A stretch of DNA of 64,000 bases from Negativicutes bacterium (lineage in GTDB: Bacteria > Bacillota_C > Negativicutes > Sporomusales_B > JARLHX01): NCBI GenBank assembly GCA_031292035.1, contig JARLHX010000179.1, positions 62,001 through 126,000 on the forward strand. Reading direction: 5' to 3'. A program made the position numbers and the translations under genes. Below, in pieces: positions 51,928-62,170 of this stretch; the first letter of the stretch is position 1; each line of letters opens with the position of its first letter. Below the pieces are notes generated by a model. The model saw nothing but the letters and a program-made list of their open reading frames with translations, was not told where the DNA came from and made no database searches.

Positions 51928-54552
51928 CTACCTGTCTAAAAAGACAATGGCCTCTGCATCAATAATTGGGCGACTGTAGACATATCCTTGCACCCAGTCG
52001 CAGCGGCAGTGGATCAGTTGCTGCAGTTGCTGCTTTGTCTCTACCCCTTCAGCAACGACGGTAAGACCCAGGACGTGGGCCATATCGACGATCGAAGCGA
52101 CAAGCGCCAGCTGCGCCTTATCAAGGAGAATGTTATCGATAAAGGACTTATCGATTTTCAGCGTATCCACCGGCAGACTGCGAAGATAGGTCAAGGATGA
52201 GTACCCGGTACCAAAGTCGTCGAGGGAAAGACGGACACCATAGTTCTTTATCTCCCGCAATTTACCGATACTATCCTCCATGGATCCGATCAGGAGATTC
52301 TCGGTAATCTCAAGTTCCAGCTGGCCCGGGGAAATTCCCGCGGCGGTGATCGCCCCCTGAACAATAGCCACAAAGTCGGCTGCGGCCAGTTGACGCGGCG
52401 ACACATTTACCGCCACCGACAGCTCGCCCTGCCCCAGGTCGGCCAGCCGGCGGGCAAACCGGCACGCCTCTTTCAACACCCAGCTGCCGATAACGTGAAT
52501 CACGTCGCTTTCTTCGGCCAGCGGGATGAACCGGCCCGGCGGGACGGAGCCATGTTCGATACTCGTCCAGCGAAGCAGCGCCTCAAAGCCGACGACCGCC
52601 TCCCCGACCACCGCCACCTGGGGCTGATAGTGAAGCGATAGTTCTCCCCGTTCAATGGCCCCTCGCAAACTGTGCTTGAGAACCATATTTTCGCTGCTGG
52701 TCTTTTGCATATTGGCGTCATAAAAACGCCAGGCGTTCTTACCGCTCCCTTTGGCAGCATAAAGGGCGATATCGGCATTTTTAAATAATTCTTCCGCAGT
52801 ATCGCCATTCTCCGGATAAACGGAAATACCAATACTGGCCGACATGTGCGGTCTGGCATCCCCGATATCATAATCCCGATTCAGGGCTTTGATGAGCCGC
52901 TCTGCGGCAGCCGTAATCTTTTTCCGGTCACTGCCGCTAGCCAGGAGGACAATAAATTCATCGCCACCGATTCTGGCCACCACGGCCCCTTCTCCAACCG
53001 CGGCCGCAATATAGGCGCTGGCCATTGTAATAACATGGTCGCCATAGGTATGGCCAAATGTGTCATTCACCATTTTGAGGTCATCCATGTCGATAAACAA
53101 AACCGCTCCAGCCGCCAATCCTCGGCGAGCCTTTTCCAGTTCCTCTTCCAACCGCATTTTGATATGGGTCCGGTTGGGAAGACCGGTTAAGGGGTCAAAA
53201 TAGGCCATGCGACGAATTTCCTCTTCCCGCAGTTTGCGGTCGGTAATATCCAGCGCAAGTCCTGTCGATCCCAAGATTTCTCCCCGCGGTCCGAACACAG
53301 GCGCTTTATAAATTTCCTCCCAAAACTCGTCGCCGCGGGTGAGGGCCTTTCCTTCTGTTCTCCTCCGCTGGCCTGTCGCAATCACTTCCCGGTCCTCAGC
53401 CAAATAGTTGGCCGCTATTTCCGCGGGCCAAAGCTCAGCATCCATCTTCCCGACGACCGCGTCGCGGGTTAACCCGACTGTCGTCAAAAAAGAATTGTTT
53501 ACAACCAGATAGCGGCCTTCAATATCTTTAAACCAGGCTACATGAGGGATGTTATCCAGCATCGCCCCCAGCCGGGCCTTTTGCAGCTCGCTTTCCCGGC
53601 GAGCTGCTTGTTGCTTGTTGATTTGGTGGATCAAAAAGCCCCCAAAGACCAGCACTAGCAGCGTAAAAAGGGTCGTTTCGGCGTATTGGCGTTGCTTTCT
53701 GTTCGTAAAAGCCGCTAAAGCGTCCGTTTTGCCGATGCCAACATTAACAATCAGCGGATAATCAGGCATAACCCGATAAGCCTGGATACGATCCTCGCGT
53801 GTCAGCAAAAAGCCGGCGACCTCGAACACCCCTTCCGGGCTTTCGCTTGCATATTTCAATACTGCGCTCTGGCTAAAGTCCTGGCCTATTTCGGTCTGAC
53901 CCTGATACTGCCTGGCCCGCACGATCCCATCAAGGCCGACGATCAACACATTTTGCGACCTGCCGAGATTCATTCGTTCATAGAACCGGGCGAAATACTG
54001 GGGGTCAACAGCGGCAGACACAACACCGCCAAAAGATCCGTCCGGCTTATCGATCCGGCGGCTGAGATTAACTGACACCCTTCCTGATGCTCTTCCCAAA
54101 ACCGGCTGATCAATAAAAACTACGCCTGTCTGTCGCTCCACATGAGCTTGAAAGTGTTGCCGATCAGCTAGACTATCGTATGGCTGCGTCGGCAATGCAC
54201 TGGCGATATAGCTCCCGTTCTTGTCGACAATACTCATTTGGCCGTTTAGAACAGGACTGCTCCTCGCCCATTTTAGGTAGGATTCAATCGTATCTGTAAC
54301 CCGGCCTGTTTTTTCGTATTCTTCCTTCACCAGCACCAAAATCTCATCCACACCGCCAACTGTGCGGCGAACATGTTCCTCCAGCGCCCTGGTCAAATTA
54401 GAGTGCTCCCGCCGGATGTTTTGCATCTCGGTCTGATACTCTTCTTCCACCCAGATAAAGGTGCTTATCCAGCTCCAGGCAAGCACCGCAGCACACAGAA
54501 AAATGACGACCCACCGGGCGTCGCGAATTTGTGCAGATAGCATTTTTTTCAA
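51928..54552 (-). CDS. membrane-bound GGDEF-EAL protein with dCache and PAS domains
   Basis: An 874-residue protein. One membrane helix near 15-33, a periplasmic Cache domain to about 285 (SDRQHF-like ADRQHFQAHVERQTG, VDPQYFARFYERM), and a second helix near 290-308 come first. A PAS domain follows (VAWFKDIEGRYLVVNNSFL), then GGDEF with intact RIGGDEF near 525 and no inhibitory RxxD, and EAL with FEALLRW near 640, TENLL, DDFGTGYSSL and AEGVET. Both output motifs look active, so it may make or break c-di-GMP. The start is uncertain: TTG at 54552 or ATG three codons on, neither with a good ribosome binding site. Confidence 0.92.
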   Translation of the reverse strand: MKKMLSAQIRDARWVVIFLCAAVLAWSWISTFIWVEEEYQTEMQNIRREHSNLTRALEEHVRRTVGGVDEILVLVKEEYEKTGRVTDTIESYLKWARSSPVLNGQMSIVDKNGSYIASALPTQPYDSLADRQHFQAHVERQTGVVFIDQPVLGRASGRVSVNLSRRIDKPDGSFGGVVSAAVDPQYFARFYERMNLGRSQNVLIVGLDGIVRARQYQGQTEIGQDFSQSAVLKYASESPEGVFEVAGFLLTREDRIQAYRVMPDYPLIVNVGIGKTDALAAFTNRKQRQYAETTLFTLLVLVFGGFLIHQINKQQAARRESELQKARLGAMLDNIPHVAWFKDIEGRYLVVNNSFLTTVGLTRDAVVGKMDAELWPAEIAANYLAEDREVIATGQRRRTEGKALTRGDEFWEEIYKAPVFGPRGEILGSTGLALDITDRKLREEEIRRMAYFDPLTGLPNRTHIKMRLEEELEKARRGLAAGAVLFIDMDDLKMVNDTFGHTYGDHVITMASAYIAAAVGEGAVVARIGGDEFIVLLASGSDRKKITAAAERLIKALNRDYDIGDARPHMSASIGISVYPENGDTAEELFKNADIALYAAKGSGKNAWRFYDANMQKTSSENMVLKHSLRGAIERGELSLHYQPQVAVVGEAVVGFEALLRWTSIEHGSVPPGRFIPLAEESDVIHVIGSWVLKEACRFARRLADLGQGELSVAVNVSPRQLAAADFVAIVQGAITAAGISPGQLELEITENLLIGSMEDSIGKLREIKNYGVRLSLDDFGTGYSSLTYLRSLPVDTLKIDKSFIDNILLDKAQLALVASIVDMAHVLGLTVVAEGVETKQQLQQLIHCRCDWVQGYVYSRPIIDAEAIVFLDR

Positions 54553-54721
54553 GGTGAAAATAGCAGAGTCCCGTATGACTGGTCACCTTCTCCTAATAAT
54601 GTCACTGGAAGTTCAAAATTCGACGCAACGTCCCATCTTCCTGCCAACCGCCCCGGCCCTGGCCTTTACGGCCATCGGTACCAAACCTTCTTCAGACAAG
54701 TTTTTTCGTCCCCTCCAGGGC

Positions 54722-54758
54722 GAAAAGAGCTCCCGCCAAAACCGGCGGGAGCTCTTAG
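54722..54758 (-). terminator. terminator after the second MFS gene
   Basis: A 13-bp stem AAGAGCTCCCGCC / GGCGGGAGCTCTT with minus-strand tail TTC. Confidence 0.85.
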
Positions 54759-54770
54759 GTAAACAACTCG

Positions 54771-56150
54771 TTATGAAGCTTTATTCGGGGCGGACGTATC
54801 AATAATTGGTTCGTCGATGGTGGCGAGAACAGCAAAACACAGAACAGAACTGAGGGCCAGATAGATAAACACGGCGTTCCAGCTATAGGCATCCAGGATG
54901 ATGCCGACGATCAGCGGCGCACATGCCCCGCCAAGTTGTCCGCCGGTATTGACGATACCGAAGGCAAGCGGATAGGCTTCCTTGGTAGTCAGACCCATGG
55001 GGTAGACGGTAAATCCGGCATAGCCAAAACCAAGCAGCAGTCCGGCCAGAAAAAGGGTCAACCCCAAATAGGCAGCATTATTGGGAGCATAAACCAAGGC
55101 GACCATCATAATAATCGTGCACAAGGCCCCGATCAACATCGTCGGCTTGCGGCGTTTATCCAGCAACTGATCTGAGATCCATCCCCCCAGCGTATTGCCG
55201 ATGACAGCCCCCATAAACGGCGCTGAAGCCAAAAAGCCCATTTTAATTGAGACAAACCCCTTTACCGTCATCAGATAGGTGGGAATCCACATCATAAAAA
55301 CGTTGCTTATGCCGATCATACAGCCATAGCCGATGGCATTGCCGATAACATTCCAGGAGCGGAATACTTGACCGACAGTTTCCAGTGGTACAACCTTTTT
55401 CGTCCGGTTGAGCTTATCCAGCCAACCGAAATCCCGCTGTTTTCTGGCTGCCGCGGGCTGGTTGGCAACCACAGGGGCTTGTTCATTTTGAATATAGTCT
55501 ACTTCTGCCGGCGAACAAAATTTACTGTCTGACGGCGAAACCTCAACCATGAAAATCCAGGCAATAGAAAGGATAATTCCAGGAATGGCAAATGCGTAGA
55601 ATATTTCCCGCCAGCCGAACATTTCAACAATTAGCACACAGACTGGCGGTACGATGACCGGCCCCACCTTGGAGGCTGCAATCCAGAGCCCGGTTGTCGT
55701 CCCCTTTTCCTGGGACGGGAACCAGCGATTAATGATATTTGTACAACCAATGCCCAGTGGCCCTTCAGCAACACCTAAGCCTACCCGGTACAATTTCAGT
55801 AATAACGTCGAGGAAGTAGTACCCATAAGACCGGTAAAAACCGAAACAAGCAGTAAAAATGCCGGAAATATCTTTCCAGAGGTCTTAACGCTGACTTTTT
55901 TATAGAATAACCCCGCCGGAATCTGGACGATTGCATATGTGAAACCAAATAAACTAACGATGGCCCCCGCCTCGGTATTGCTGATCCCAAATTCCTTGCG
56001 CATAAAGGGCAATGCTACACCAAGGTTCGCCCGATCGGCGCAAGCGATAGCCCATACGGCAAAAATCAGCCCCATGACCACCCAGCGGTAGCCTGTTCTT
56101 TTCCCCAATGATGGTTTTGTATCGGTCACAAGTTCTCCGGTTTGCGACAT
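54771..56150 (-). CDS. MFS transporter, anion:cation symporter type (second)
   Basis: A 459-residue, 12-helix carrier with the ACS signature ACADRANLGVALPFMRKEFG and a long central loop (QPAAARKQRDFGWLDKLNRT). It is related to the transporter at 40296-41582 but clearly distinct. GGGAGGG precedes the ATG. It has its own terminator; no promoter is obvious. The 56151-56487 gap before it holds no gene or clear site. Substrate is probably a sugar acid or aromatic acid. Confidence 0.9.
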   Translation of the reverse strand: MSQTGELVTDTKPSLGKRTGYRWVVMGLIFAVWAIACADRANLGVALPFMRKEFGISNTEAGAIVSLFGFTYAIVQIPAGLFYKKVSVKTSGKIFPAFLLLVSVFTGLMGTTSSTLLLKLYRVGLGVAEGPLGIGCTNIINRWFPSQEKGTTTGLWIAASKVGPVIVPPVCVLIVEMFGWREIFYAFAIPGIILSIAWIFMVEVSPSDSKFCSPAEVDYIQNEQAPVVANQPAAARKQRDFGWLDKLNRTKKVVPLETVGQVFRSWNVIGNAIGYGCMIGISNVFMMWIPTYLMTVKGFVSIKMGFLASAPFMGAVIGNTLGGWISDQLLDKRRKPTMLIGALCTIIMMVALVYAPNNAAYLGLTLFLAGLLLGFGYAGFTVYPMGLTTKEAYPLAFGIVNTGGQLGGACAPLIVGIILDAYSWNAVFIYLALSSVLCFAVLATIDEPIIDTSAPNKAS

Positions 56151-56487
56151 TCTTTAACCCTCCCATAAAAAATAATAAAAGCAGGTTTCCTAGACGCCAC
56201 CCTTTTCTATTGCCAGCCTTTTCTTATTGCTCTACACCCCTCCAGTAGGCATTGATAATCCATACCTGTTTTTGAAAAATCCTTTGGGTACCCTTCGTTC
56301 CACGAATCATATCTGCGCCGACAGGTACAAGCAAGGCAAAACTTGCGTTGATATATCAGATGCCAAGCTTCGCCGTAACGCGCCTACTTTCCTGCCAGAA
56401 AAATCATAATAAACAGAATTTATATTCTCTCCGCCGCACTTTGGTCACTGGCCTGAAGTGTGAAAACAGCGTTTCAGTCGGTCCAGT

Positions 56488-57726
56488 TCAAGCTTTTTCT
56501 CCGGCATGCGAAACCTTGTGGTCCTCCGCCCGAATTGTGCAAGCCAACACGAGGGCTGCCAAAAGCAAGACAGCGGAAACCTGGTAAGCGATAAAATACG
56601 TACCAAAAACATCGACAACCCAACCGGCAAGCAAAGGCCCCAGCAGTCCGGCAACTCCCCAGGCGGAAAAAACAAGACCGTAGTTACCGCCAAGATTTTT
56701 CACACCATAAAAATCGGCGACAGTCACAGGAAAGAGGGCAAAGGCCGAGCCGTAGCAAAGACCTGTCAACATTACCCCAGCGGCCAGCAGCAACGAAGAA
56801 CCATAGCTGGCAAACAACAAAAAATTTATCGCTTGCAGAAGGAATATGGCCCGCATTACCCGCAGCCGGCCAAATTTATCGGAAAGATGGCCGGACACCA
56901 GCCTGCCCCCGGTGTTGAACAGGGCAAGGATGACTACCAGATAAAAACCGTTTTCCCAGTTGGCCTGCGTTTTGGCGATGGTTGCAATATGGCCGATGAT
57001 CATCAGTCCCGCTGCCGCTGAAAAGAGGAACATCAGCCACAATTTATAAAAGGTGGCTGTCCTGATCATCTCCCGCCAGTCAACATCCCGGGGTACATAC
57101 CCCACCATAGTTGTTACTGCCGCTTTATTTCCCGCTGCCGGTCCGATTATTGCGGCTGGGGGATTTTGCAACAGCTGCGCCAGAGAAAGCATCAGGATGC
57201 TGGCAAATATCCCCAGCATCAAGAAGGTGGAGGATATGCCATAATGATCCAACAGCCAGGCAGTAATCGGCGAAAAATAGGCCGAAGCCAGTCCGCTGCC
57301 ACTCACCACAATACCGGCAATCAGTCCCTTTTTCTCTGCAGGAAACCATTTGACACACGCCGGCATGGTGGTGGAATAGCACAGACTGTTCCCCACTGCG
57401 GTTATCGCGTAGGCCAGAGCCATCAGCAATGGAGTGTCGGAAAATCCGCAAGCAAGCAAGCCGGCGCCCAAAATAAAACTTCCCAGGGTGGCCACCGCGC
57501 GCGGCCCCATCTTGTCCTGCATCCTGCCAGCCAAAATCATCGTGAGCGAAAAAACCACCGTGTACAAACTATAAGGAAGAGAGGCTTCGACATTCGTCCA
57601 GTGCCAATCAGTGACCAGCGCCTTTTTGACTACACTCCAGGAATAATTGATTCCCATGGTCATATTGATCCCGGTTGCTGCCGCCAATACGACCCAGGCC
57701 TGAAATTTCTTCATCGGTTTGTCCAT
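56488..57726 (-). CDS. MFS transporter, oxalate/formate antiporter (OFA) family
   Basis: A 412-residue, 12-helix carrier with the OFA features GINYSWSVVKKAL in helix 1, QDKMGPRAV in the 2-3 loop, STTMPACVKWFPAEKKGLIAG and GRLVSGHLSDKFGRL. Family members exchange oxalate/formate or import monocarboxylates such as lactate and pyruvate. The ATG at 57726 follows GGAAGG; the longer frame is not used. Confidence 0.9.
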   Translation of the reverse strand: MDKPMKKFQAWVVLAAATGINMTMGINYSWSVVKKALVTDWHWTNVEASLPYSLYTVVFSLTMILAGRMQDKMGPRAVATLGSFILGAGLLACGFSDTPLLMALAYAITAVGNSLCYSTTMPACVKWFPAEKKGLIAGIVVSGSGLASAYFSPITAWLLDHYGISSTFLMLGIFASILMLSLAQLLQNPPAAIIGPAAGNKAAVTTMVGYVPRDVDWREMIRTATFYKLWLMFLFSAAAGLMIIGHIATIAKTQANWENGFYLVVILALFNTGGRLVSGHLSDKFGRLRVMRAIFLLQAINFLLFASYGSSLLLAAGVMLTGLCYGSAFALFPVTVADFYGVKNLGGNYGLVFSAWGVAGLLGPLLAGWVVDVFGTYFIAYQVSAVLLLAALVLACTIRAEDHKVSHAGEKA

Positions 57727-57863
57727 TTGCAATTCCTTCCCACAATATAGTTGCCTGCGATATTTTAAACGTCGCAGGGCAATAAGCACTTGCTTGTAAA
57801 AAAGCCCAGGAATGAACCATCCTCTGGCAGCCAAAATAGTGCCTTGGTGACGACTAGGAAAGA

Positions 57864-57896
57864 AGACAGGCCTGCTGGCCTGTCTTCTTTCCTTTA
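57864..57896. terminator. bidirectional terminator-like stem
   Basis: AAGAAGACAGGCC-AGCA-GGCCTGTCTTCTTT; it probably ends the secreted-protein transcript from the right. Confidence 0.75.
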
Positions 57897-58000
57897 CGAC
57901 TGCCAATAACTTGGTGTCTCAAAAGGGCTTTCTCTTACTACTATGCAACCAAACTCTTGGCAAAAAAGCCTCGCGCTTTTACTATGCGACAGGGTTCGGT

Positions 58001-58351
58001 TTAGAAACGAAAATTGACGGCAGCACGATCACGGGAAAGCGACAGAAAAAAAGACGACGAAACGGTAGAGCCGAGATGTTTGCTGCCAGCAGGTTCCCAT
58101 GACAAGTCCCAAAGGCCGTCATTTTGGCGAAGTGAATAAAATCTTGTTCCGCCCCAAGTCCAGGACAGTTGGTTTCGCTCAGGTTTTTCTAAATGGAAGT
58201 TTAATTGATCGGCACTAGAAAAATTGGTAACATGGAAAGTTTGATCCGTCGGATTCGCCGCAACAGGAGAAAAGAAGGCCGCCAAGCCGACCAGCAAGAT
58301 GCCAACGTTTTTACACAGCTTGGTGGAAGCTCTCATCGCTACTGTTGTCAT
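58001..58351 (-). CDS. secreted protein of unknown function
   Basis: A 116-residue protein with a signal peptide (LCKNVGILLVGLAAFFSPVAA, cleavage near NPTD). The mature part is about 80 residues and beta-rich, with many aromatic and Ser residues (QLSWTWGGTRFYSLRQNDGL, WDLSWEPAG). No family is recognised. It is alone between terminators. Confidence 0.6.
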   Translation of the reverse strand: MTTVAMRASTKLCKNVGILLVGLAAFFSPVAANPTDQTFHVTNFSSADQLNFHLEKPERNQLSWTWGGTRFYSLRQNDGLWDLSWEPAGSKHLGSTVSSSFFLSLSRDRAAVNFRF

Positions 58352-58565
58352 TTAACTTCTTCGTCCTTCACAAAAAACTTCTTTACCCGCTAAAATATTG
58401 ATAGATATATTCCGCGGTCTGCTCGGACTTTCCTGCCTTTTTTCGAAAAAAACCCACTCGAGCCACATGAATACTTTTTAAACAAATCTTGGCAATGGCC
58501 ACCTGCCACCTCTGCAAATCGATGGCTATTCTCTGTAAAGTATTGAGATATCCTTAAAACTGAGG

Positions 58566-60491
58566 TTATGTTGGTTGTATCGCGTAAATTTCAGGGCTCT
58601 TGGCAAGACTTTGATTTTGCGGGAACGAAACAGCTGGGCAATGTCGATAAGACCATGCCAGATACTCGGAAATTTCATTATTGCGATATCCGGCTGCGAT
58701 TGCTTGGGTAAAATAACTGACAGCTGACGCATAGTCCTGTAATTTGTAGCAGCACAAACCAGCCAGATATTGGTTGTCACCGGCCAACCCTGATGAGGAC
58801 CAACCAAGCTGCTCGACATACATATTGAGAGCGGGGCGAAATAACCGCTGGGCAAGTAAAACATGGCCAATCTGGGCGACCGCCGAGTCGGAGGTAAACT
58901 GTCTTGCCAGCTGCAACAATCGGTCGAGGCGCTCATCCGGGCATAGCCAGGCGAAATTGGACAACAGCTCCAAATAGACCGGTAATACTTCCGGCTCAAG
59001 AGAGCGTCCGGTATCAGCGCTAAAAGAAGCGGCAATAATTTTTTGCAGGGCCGGGCTGAGTTTTGGCCCCAGCGAGTCCACCCAGTCAGCGACGCCACCA
59101 AGCAGCATGGCGATAACCGCCGCCAGTTCGGCGTCATATTCGCCGGTTTCACGGAAGGAGGCGGCAAACAACGGAAAGGCGAGGTCAAACCTCTGATTCA
59201 GCAGCAGCACCATGCCGCTATATTCAGGGTGGCGAAAGCGCTCTGACCAGATTTTTTGATAATAATCGAAGACTTTTCTGATTTTTATTCTGGACAACTG
59301 CATCACAAGAAAACCCACATCTTCTTCGGCGGTAATGTCGTACAAGGCATTGACAAGAGAAGCGACCTCACTGGGCTCTTGGGTTCTGATAAGTGACATC
59401 AGGCCCTTGAAGGCCTCAATGTCGTATTTGTCCTGGCGCAGGGCCTGGACGAAGTATTCCATGGCTAGAGTGTCTTCATTTCGTTTGTCATAAATCACCG
59501 CGATTTCCCGATAGACTTGGAGAAGGCTGGTATAATAATCGTTGTTTAGCGCCGGATAACAGTAGTCGCGATGGGCTTCCAGCGATTGGAGGAAGAGCTG
59601 AAGGGCCTGGTCGCAGTTTCCTGTGCGGCGATAATAAATGGCCTGACTCAACAAGATTTCCGGATGGAGCGGATATTTTTGCCCGCCGGCGACGAGGATG
59701 GCGTCAAGAGCGTCCTTGCTGTAGGTTCCGAGCGAGACCATGCTGTCCAGTAGAATAATATAGGGTTTGTAAGCGAAGATGGTGCGATTGACACCGCCGT
59801 GGTCCAAGGCCTTGTGGGCGAATTCTATGGCCTTATCATAGCTTTGAAGCCGCCAGTAGGAATCGCTCAGATAAAAATAAGTCAGGGCACGGACCTGGTC
59901 TTTTTCCAGCGCTTTTTCCAGTAAGGCCAGATTTCGCATCACTTTTTCACTAATCGTTTTCTTGGTGTAGCCGGTATGACGGATGACGATATCCTCGCTG
60001 GCGTCGAACAGAGCTTTGGTATCCTTGCCGCGTTTATAGACCCATTCATGAACAATGCCCTCATAGCGGATGGCCGGAGAATTGCGGAAAATCCGAAGGG
60101 TGGGATTGCTGCTGCGCATCGGCCCGTCTACTCCCTCGGTATTTTCCAGGCGGCACAGTATGGATTCAATAGAGCGGTTGCCGTGGATGTTCTCGATAAA
60201 CGGTCGCACGTTATTTGTTTTATCGGCCCGGATGTATTCATCGGCATCTAAAAAAATGATCCAGTCCCCTTTTGCCTGATCCAGGGCGCAGTTGCGGGCG
60301 GCGGCAAAATCATTGCTCCATTGGAAATGGAAGACTTGGGCCCCTAGTCGCTGGGCGATGGAAATAGTCTCGTCGGTAGAACCGGTGTCGACAACAATGA
60401 TCTCGTCGGCGACGCCGGCCACACTCTGGAGACAGCGGGGCAAATTGGCTGCCTCATTTTTGACGATCATGCAGGCGCTGATTCTGGCCAT
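58566..60491 (-). CDS. family 2 glycosyltransferase with C-terminal TPR-type repeats
   Basis: A 641-residue cytoplasmic protein. Residues 1-230 are a GT-A glycosyltransferase of the SunS/YtcC-like type: ISACMIVKNEAANLPRCLQSV, EIIVVDTGSTDETISIA and the metal-binding FLDADEY. The remaining 400 residues are helical repeats (TYFYLSDSYWRLQSYDKAIEFAHKAL, HPEILLSQAIYYRRTGNCDQ). The gene directly follows the flagellin gene in the same direction, which suggests glycosylation of flagellin in the manner of TPR-carrying flagellin glycosyltransferases. That substrate is inference. Confidence 0.9.
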   Translation of the reverse strand: MARISACMIVKNEAANLPRCLQSVAGVADEIIVVDTGSTDETISIAQRLGAQVFHFQWSNDFAAARNCALDQAKGDWIIFLDADEYIRADKTNNVRPFIENIHGNRSIESILCRLENTEGVDGPMRSSNPTLRIFRNSPAIRYEGIVHEWVYKRGKDTKALFDASEDIVIRHTGYTKKTISEKVMRNLALLEKALEKDQVRALTYFYLSDSYWRLQSYDKAIEFAHKALDHGGVNRTIFAYKPYIILLDSMVSLGTYSKDALDAILVAGGQKYPLHPEILLSQAIYYRRTGNCDQALQLFLQSLEAHRDYCYPALNNDYYTSLLQVYREIAVIYDKRNEDTLAMEYFVQALRQDKYDIEAFKGLMSLIRTQEPSEVASLVNALYDITAEEDVGFLVMQLSRIKIRKVFDYYQKIWSERFRHPEYSGMVLLLNQRFDLAFPLFAASFRETGEYDAELAAVIAMLLGGVADWVDSLGPKLSPALQKIIAASFSADTGRSLEPEVLPVYLELLSNFAWLCPDERLDRLLQLARQFTSDSAVAQIGHVLLAQRLFRPALNMYVEQLGWSSSGLAGDNQYLAGLCCYKLQDYASAVSYFTQAIAAGYRNNEISEYLAWSYRHCPAVSFPQNQSLAKSPEIYAIQPT

Positions 60492-60565
60492 GTCTACACC
60501 CCAATCGATTTTATATATCAGACCGGTTTTCGCCCAATAACGTTTGTCCCGGAACTGACGATTGT

Positions 60566-60612
60566 TATAAAATAAGCCTCCCTCCCCTTTACGGGAAGGG
60601 AGGCTTATTTTA
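60566..60612 (-). terminator. flagellin terminator
   Basis: A long stem AATAAGCCTCCCTTCCC / GGGGAGGGAGGCTTATT followed by TTATAA on the minus strand. It separates flagellin from the glycosyltransferase, so strong flagellin transcription need not run on. Confidence 0.9.
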
Positions 60613-60616
60613 TTGT

Positions 60617-61873
60617 TTATTTCAGAAGAGTCAACACTTGCTGTGGCTGCTGATTGGCTTGCGCCAGCATCGCCGTGGCGGCTTGGCTGATGACGCTGAG
60701 TTTGCTGTAGTTCGCCATCTCGGAGGCCATATCGGTGTCGCGGATGGTCGACTCGGCAGAGGTCATGTTTTCGCTGGAAGTGGAGAGGTTATTGATGGTG
60801 TGTTCCAGACGGTTTTCCTCGGCGCCGAGCTGGGCCCGCTGCGAGGATACCATTTGGGTGGCGGTGTCGATGACCTTAATGGCCACGTTGGCCTCGGCTT
60901 GGGTGGAAACTTGCAGACCCTCGACGCCCAGGGCCGAAGCAGACATATCGTCAATAGAAATATTCATGCTCTGTCCGGTGTTGGCGCCGATCAAGATGGT
61001 CGCCGAGCCATCGCTACGGGCGTCCTTGGCAGCCGTACTCTGAGTGAAGTTGGACAGGGCATCGGTTGCCTTGGTTACTGTGGTGCCACCGGAGGCGGCC
61101 GAAGTGGTATCGGTGATGGTAAGCCCATATATGGCGGTGGCCGATCCGCCGGTTGTGGCGGTGGCGCTGATAGTACCAACGTTAGTGCCTGTGGTGGCCA
61201 CTGATACCGAGAAGTCAGAGTTGGACAGTTGGCTGAGGGTGGTGCCGGAGGTGACAGTAACGGAACCGGTCACCAACGCACCGTCTTTGACATAGCTGAC
61301 GGTGAGGGTGTCACCGGAAGCGATGCCCAGCGAGTTGCCTGCCGTGTCCGTCAGGGCGGTGAGTGCTGTGCCTGCGGTGGCGGCAACGCCGGCGCCAGCG
61401 TCGATCCCTGAGTTTGATAAAACGTTTTTGGTAGCGGTGGTGATGGCCGAGCCCATCGAGCCGTCCAGCAGGTTCTTGGTGTTAAATTGGGTTGTCGTCG
61501 AGATACGGTCGATTTCCGAAGTCAGCTGGTCAAATTCCGACTGAATGTCGCTGCGGTCAGAGTCGGTGTTGGTATCACTGGAGGACTGGACCGCCAGTTC
61601 GCGCATCCGCTGCAAAATACTGGTGGTTTCGTTGAGTGCTCCTTCTGCCGTCTGGAGCATGGAGATGCCGTCCTGGGCATTGGCTGAAGCCTGGGTGAGA
61701 CCGTTGATCTGGCCGCGCATTTTTTCGGAAATGGCCAGGCCGGCCGCGTCGTCGGAAGCGCTGTTAATTTTCAAGCCTGACGACAGTTTCTGCATCGACT
61801 TTGACAGCGAAGTCTGGGTGGAGTTAAGTGAATTCAGGGTGTTCAGTGACATTAGATTGTGATTGATGATCAT
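60617..61873 (-). CDS. fliC: flagellin
   Basis: A 418-residue flagellin. The conserved N-terminal D0/D1 helices ([39 protein letters not shown]) and C-terminal helix ([21 protein letters not shown], ending LLK) are intact. The central 190 residues are a Ser/Thr/Gly/Ala-rich variable domain, a good target for O-glycosylation by the neighbour. AAGGAGG precedes the ATG. A structured leader lies upstream. The filament is assembled outside the cell by the flagellar export system, whose genes are not in the window. Confidence 0.96.
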   Translation of the reverse strand: MIINHNLMSLNTLNSLNSTQTSLSKSMQKLSSGLKINSASDDAAGLAISEKMRGQINGLTQASANAQDGISMLQTAEGALNETTSILQRMRELAVQSSSDTNTDSDRSDIQSEFDQLTSEIDRISTTTQFNTKNLLDGSMGSAITTATKNVLSNSGIDAGAGVAATAGTALTALTDTAGNSLGIASGDTLTVSYVKDGALVTGSVTVTSGTTLSQLSNSDFSVSVATTGTNVGTISATATTGGSATAIYGLTITDTTSAASGGTTVTKATDALSNFTQSTAAKDARSDGSATILIGANTGQSMNISIDDMSASALGVEGLQVSTQAEANVAIKVIDTATQMVSSQRAQLGAEENRLEHTINNLSTSSENMTSAESTIRDTDMASEMANYSKLSVISQAATAMLAQANQQPQQVLTLLK

Positions 61874-61938
61874 GGTGTTAATTCCTCCTTGAATTTTTTT
61901 TGAGCATCCTTGCCTGCTTCAGGCATGACCAGCAGCTC

Positions 61939-62053
61939 AGGCTGGCTCCCGCGTCTCGGGGTGAGAATCAATGACTTGCCAGGTTACAGTGCCACCAGCC
62001 TATTTCATGGGCACCACCTCCGGTTTGCGATTCATCTTTGGTTTCGGGAGGTG
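61939..62053 (-). promoter_or_regulatory. structured 5' leader of flagellin with a possible pseudoknot
   Basis: Three strong helices can be drawn: CACCTCC / GGAGGTG pairing 62015-62021 with 62047-62053; GTGCC / GGCAC pairing 61989-61993 with 62010-62014; and AGGCTGG / CCAGCCT pairing 61939-61945 with 61995-62001. The second and third interlock, so they make a pseudoknot or are alternatives. A small CCCG / CGGG hairpin lies inside the third. It is not a c-di-GMP-I or -II aptamer that I recognise. No convincing promoter was found between it and 62265. Confidence 0.5.
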
Positions 62054-62170
62054 TTCTTAGAAATAGATTGGATTTTAGCCATTTGTCGGTTCGACAGTAT
62101 TTTTAAAGCAAATCGATTATTCTGATCTTATATTGGCTTTTTTGGTAATATAATGAAACCATTAACTAAT

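Noticed and set aside
62080..62110. Sigma-28 promoter for flagellin (TAAA ... ACCGACAA)
   Set aside because: The two elements are only about 11 bases apart instead of about 15, and the -10 match is partial.
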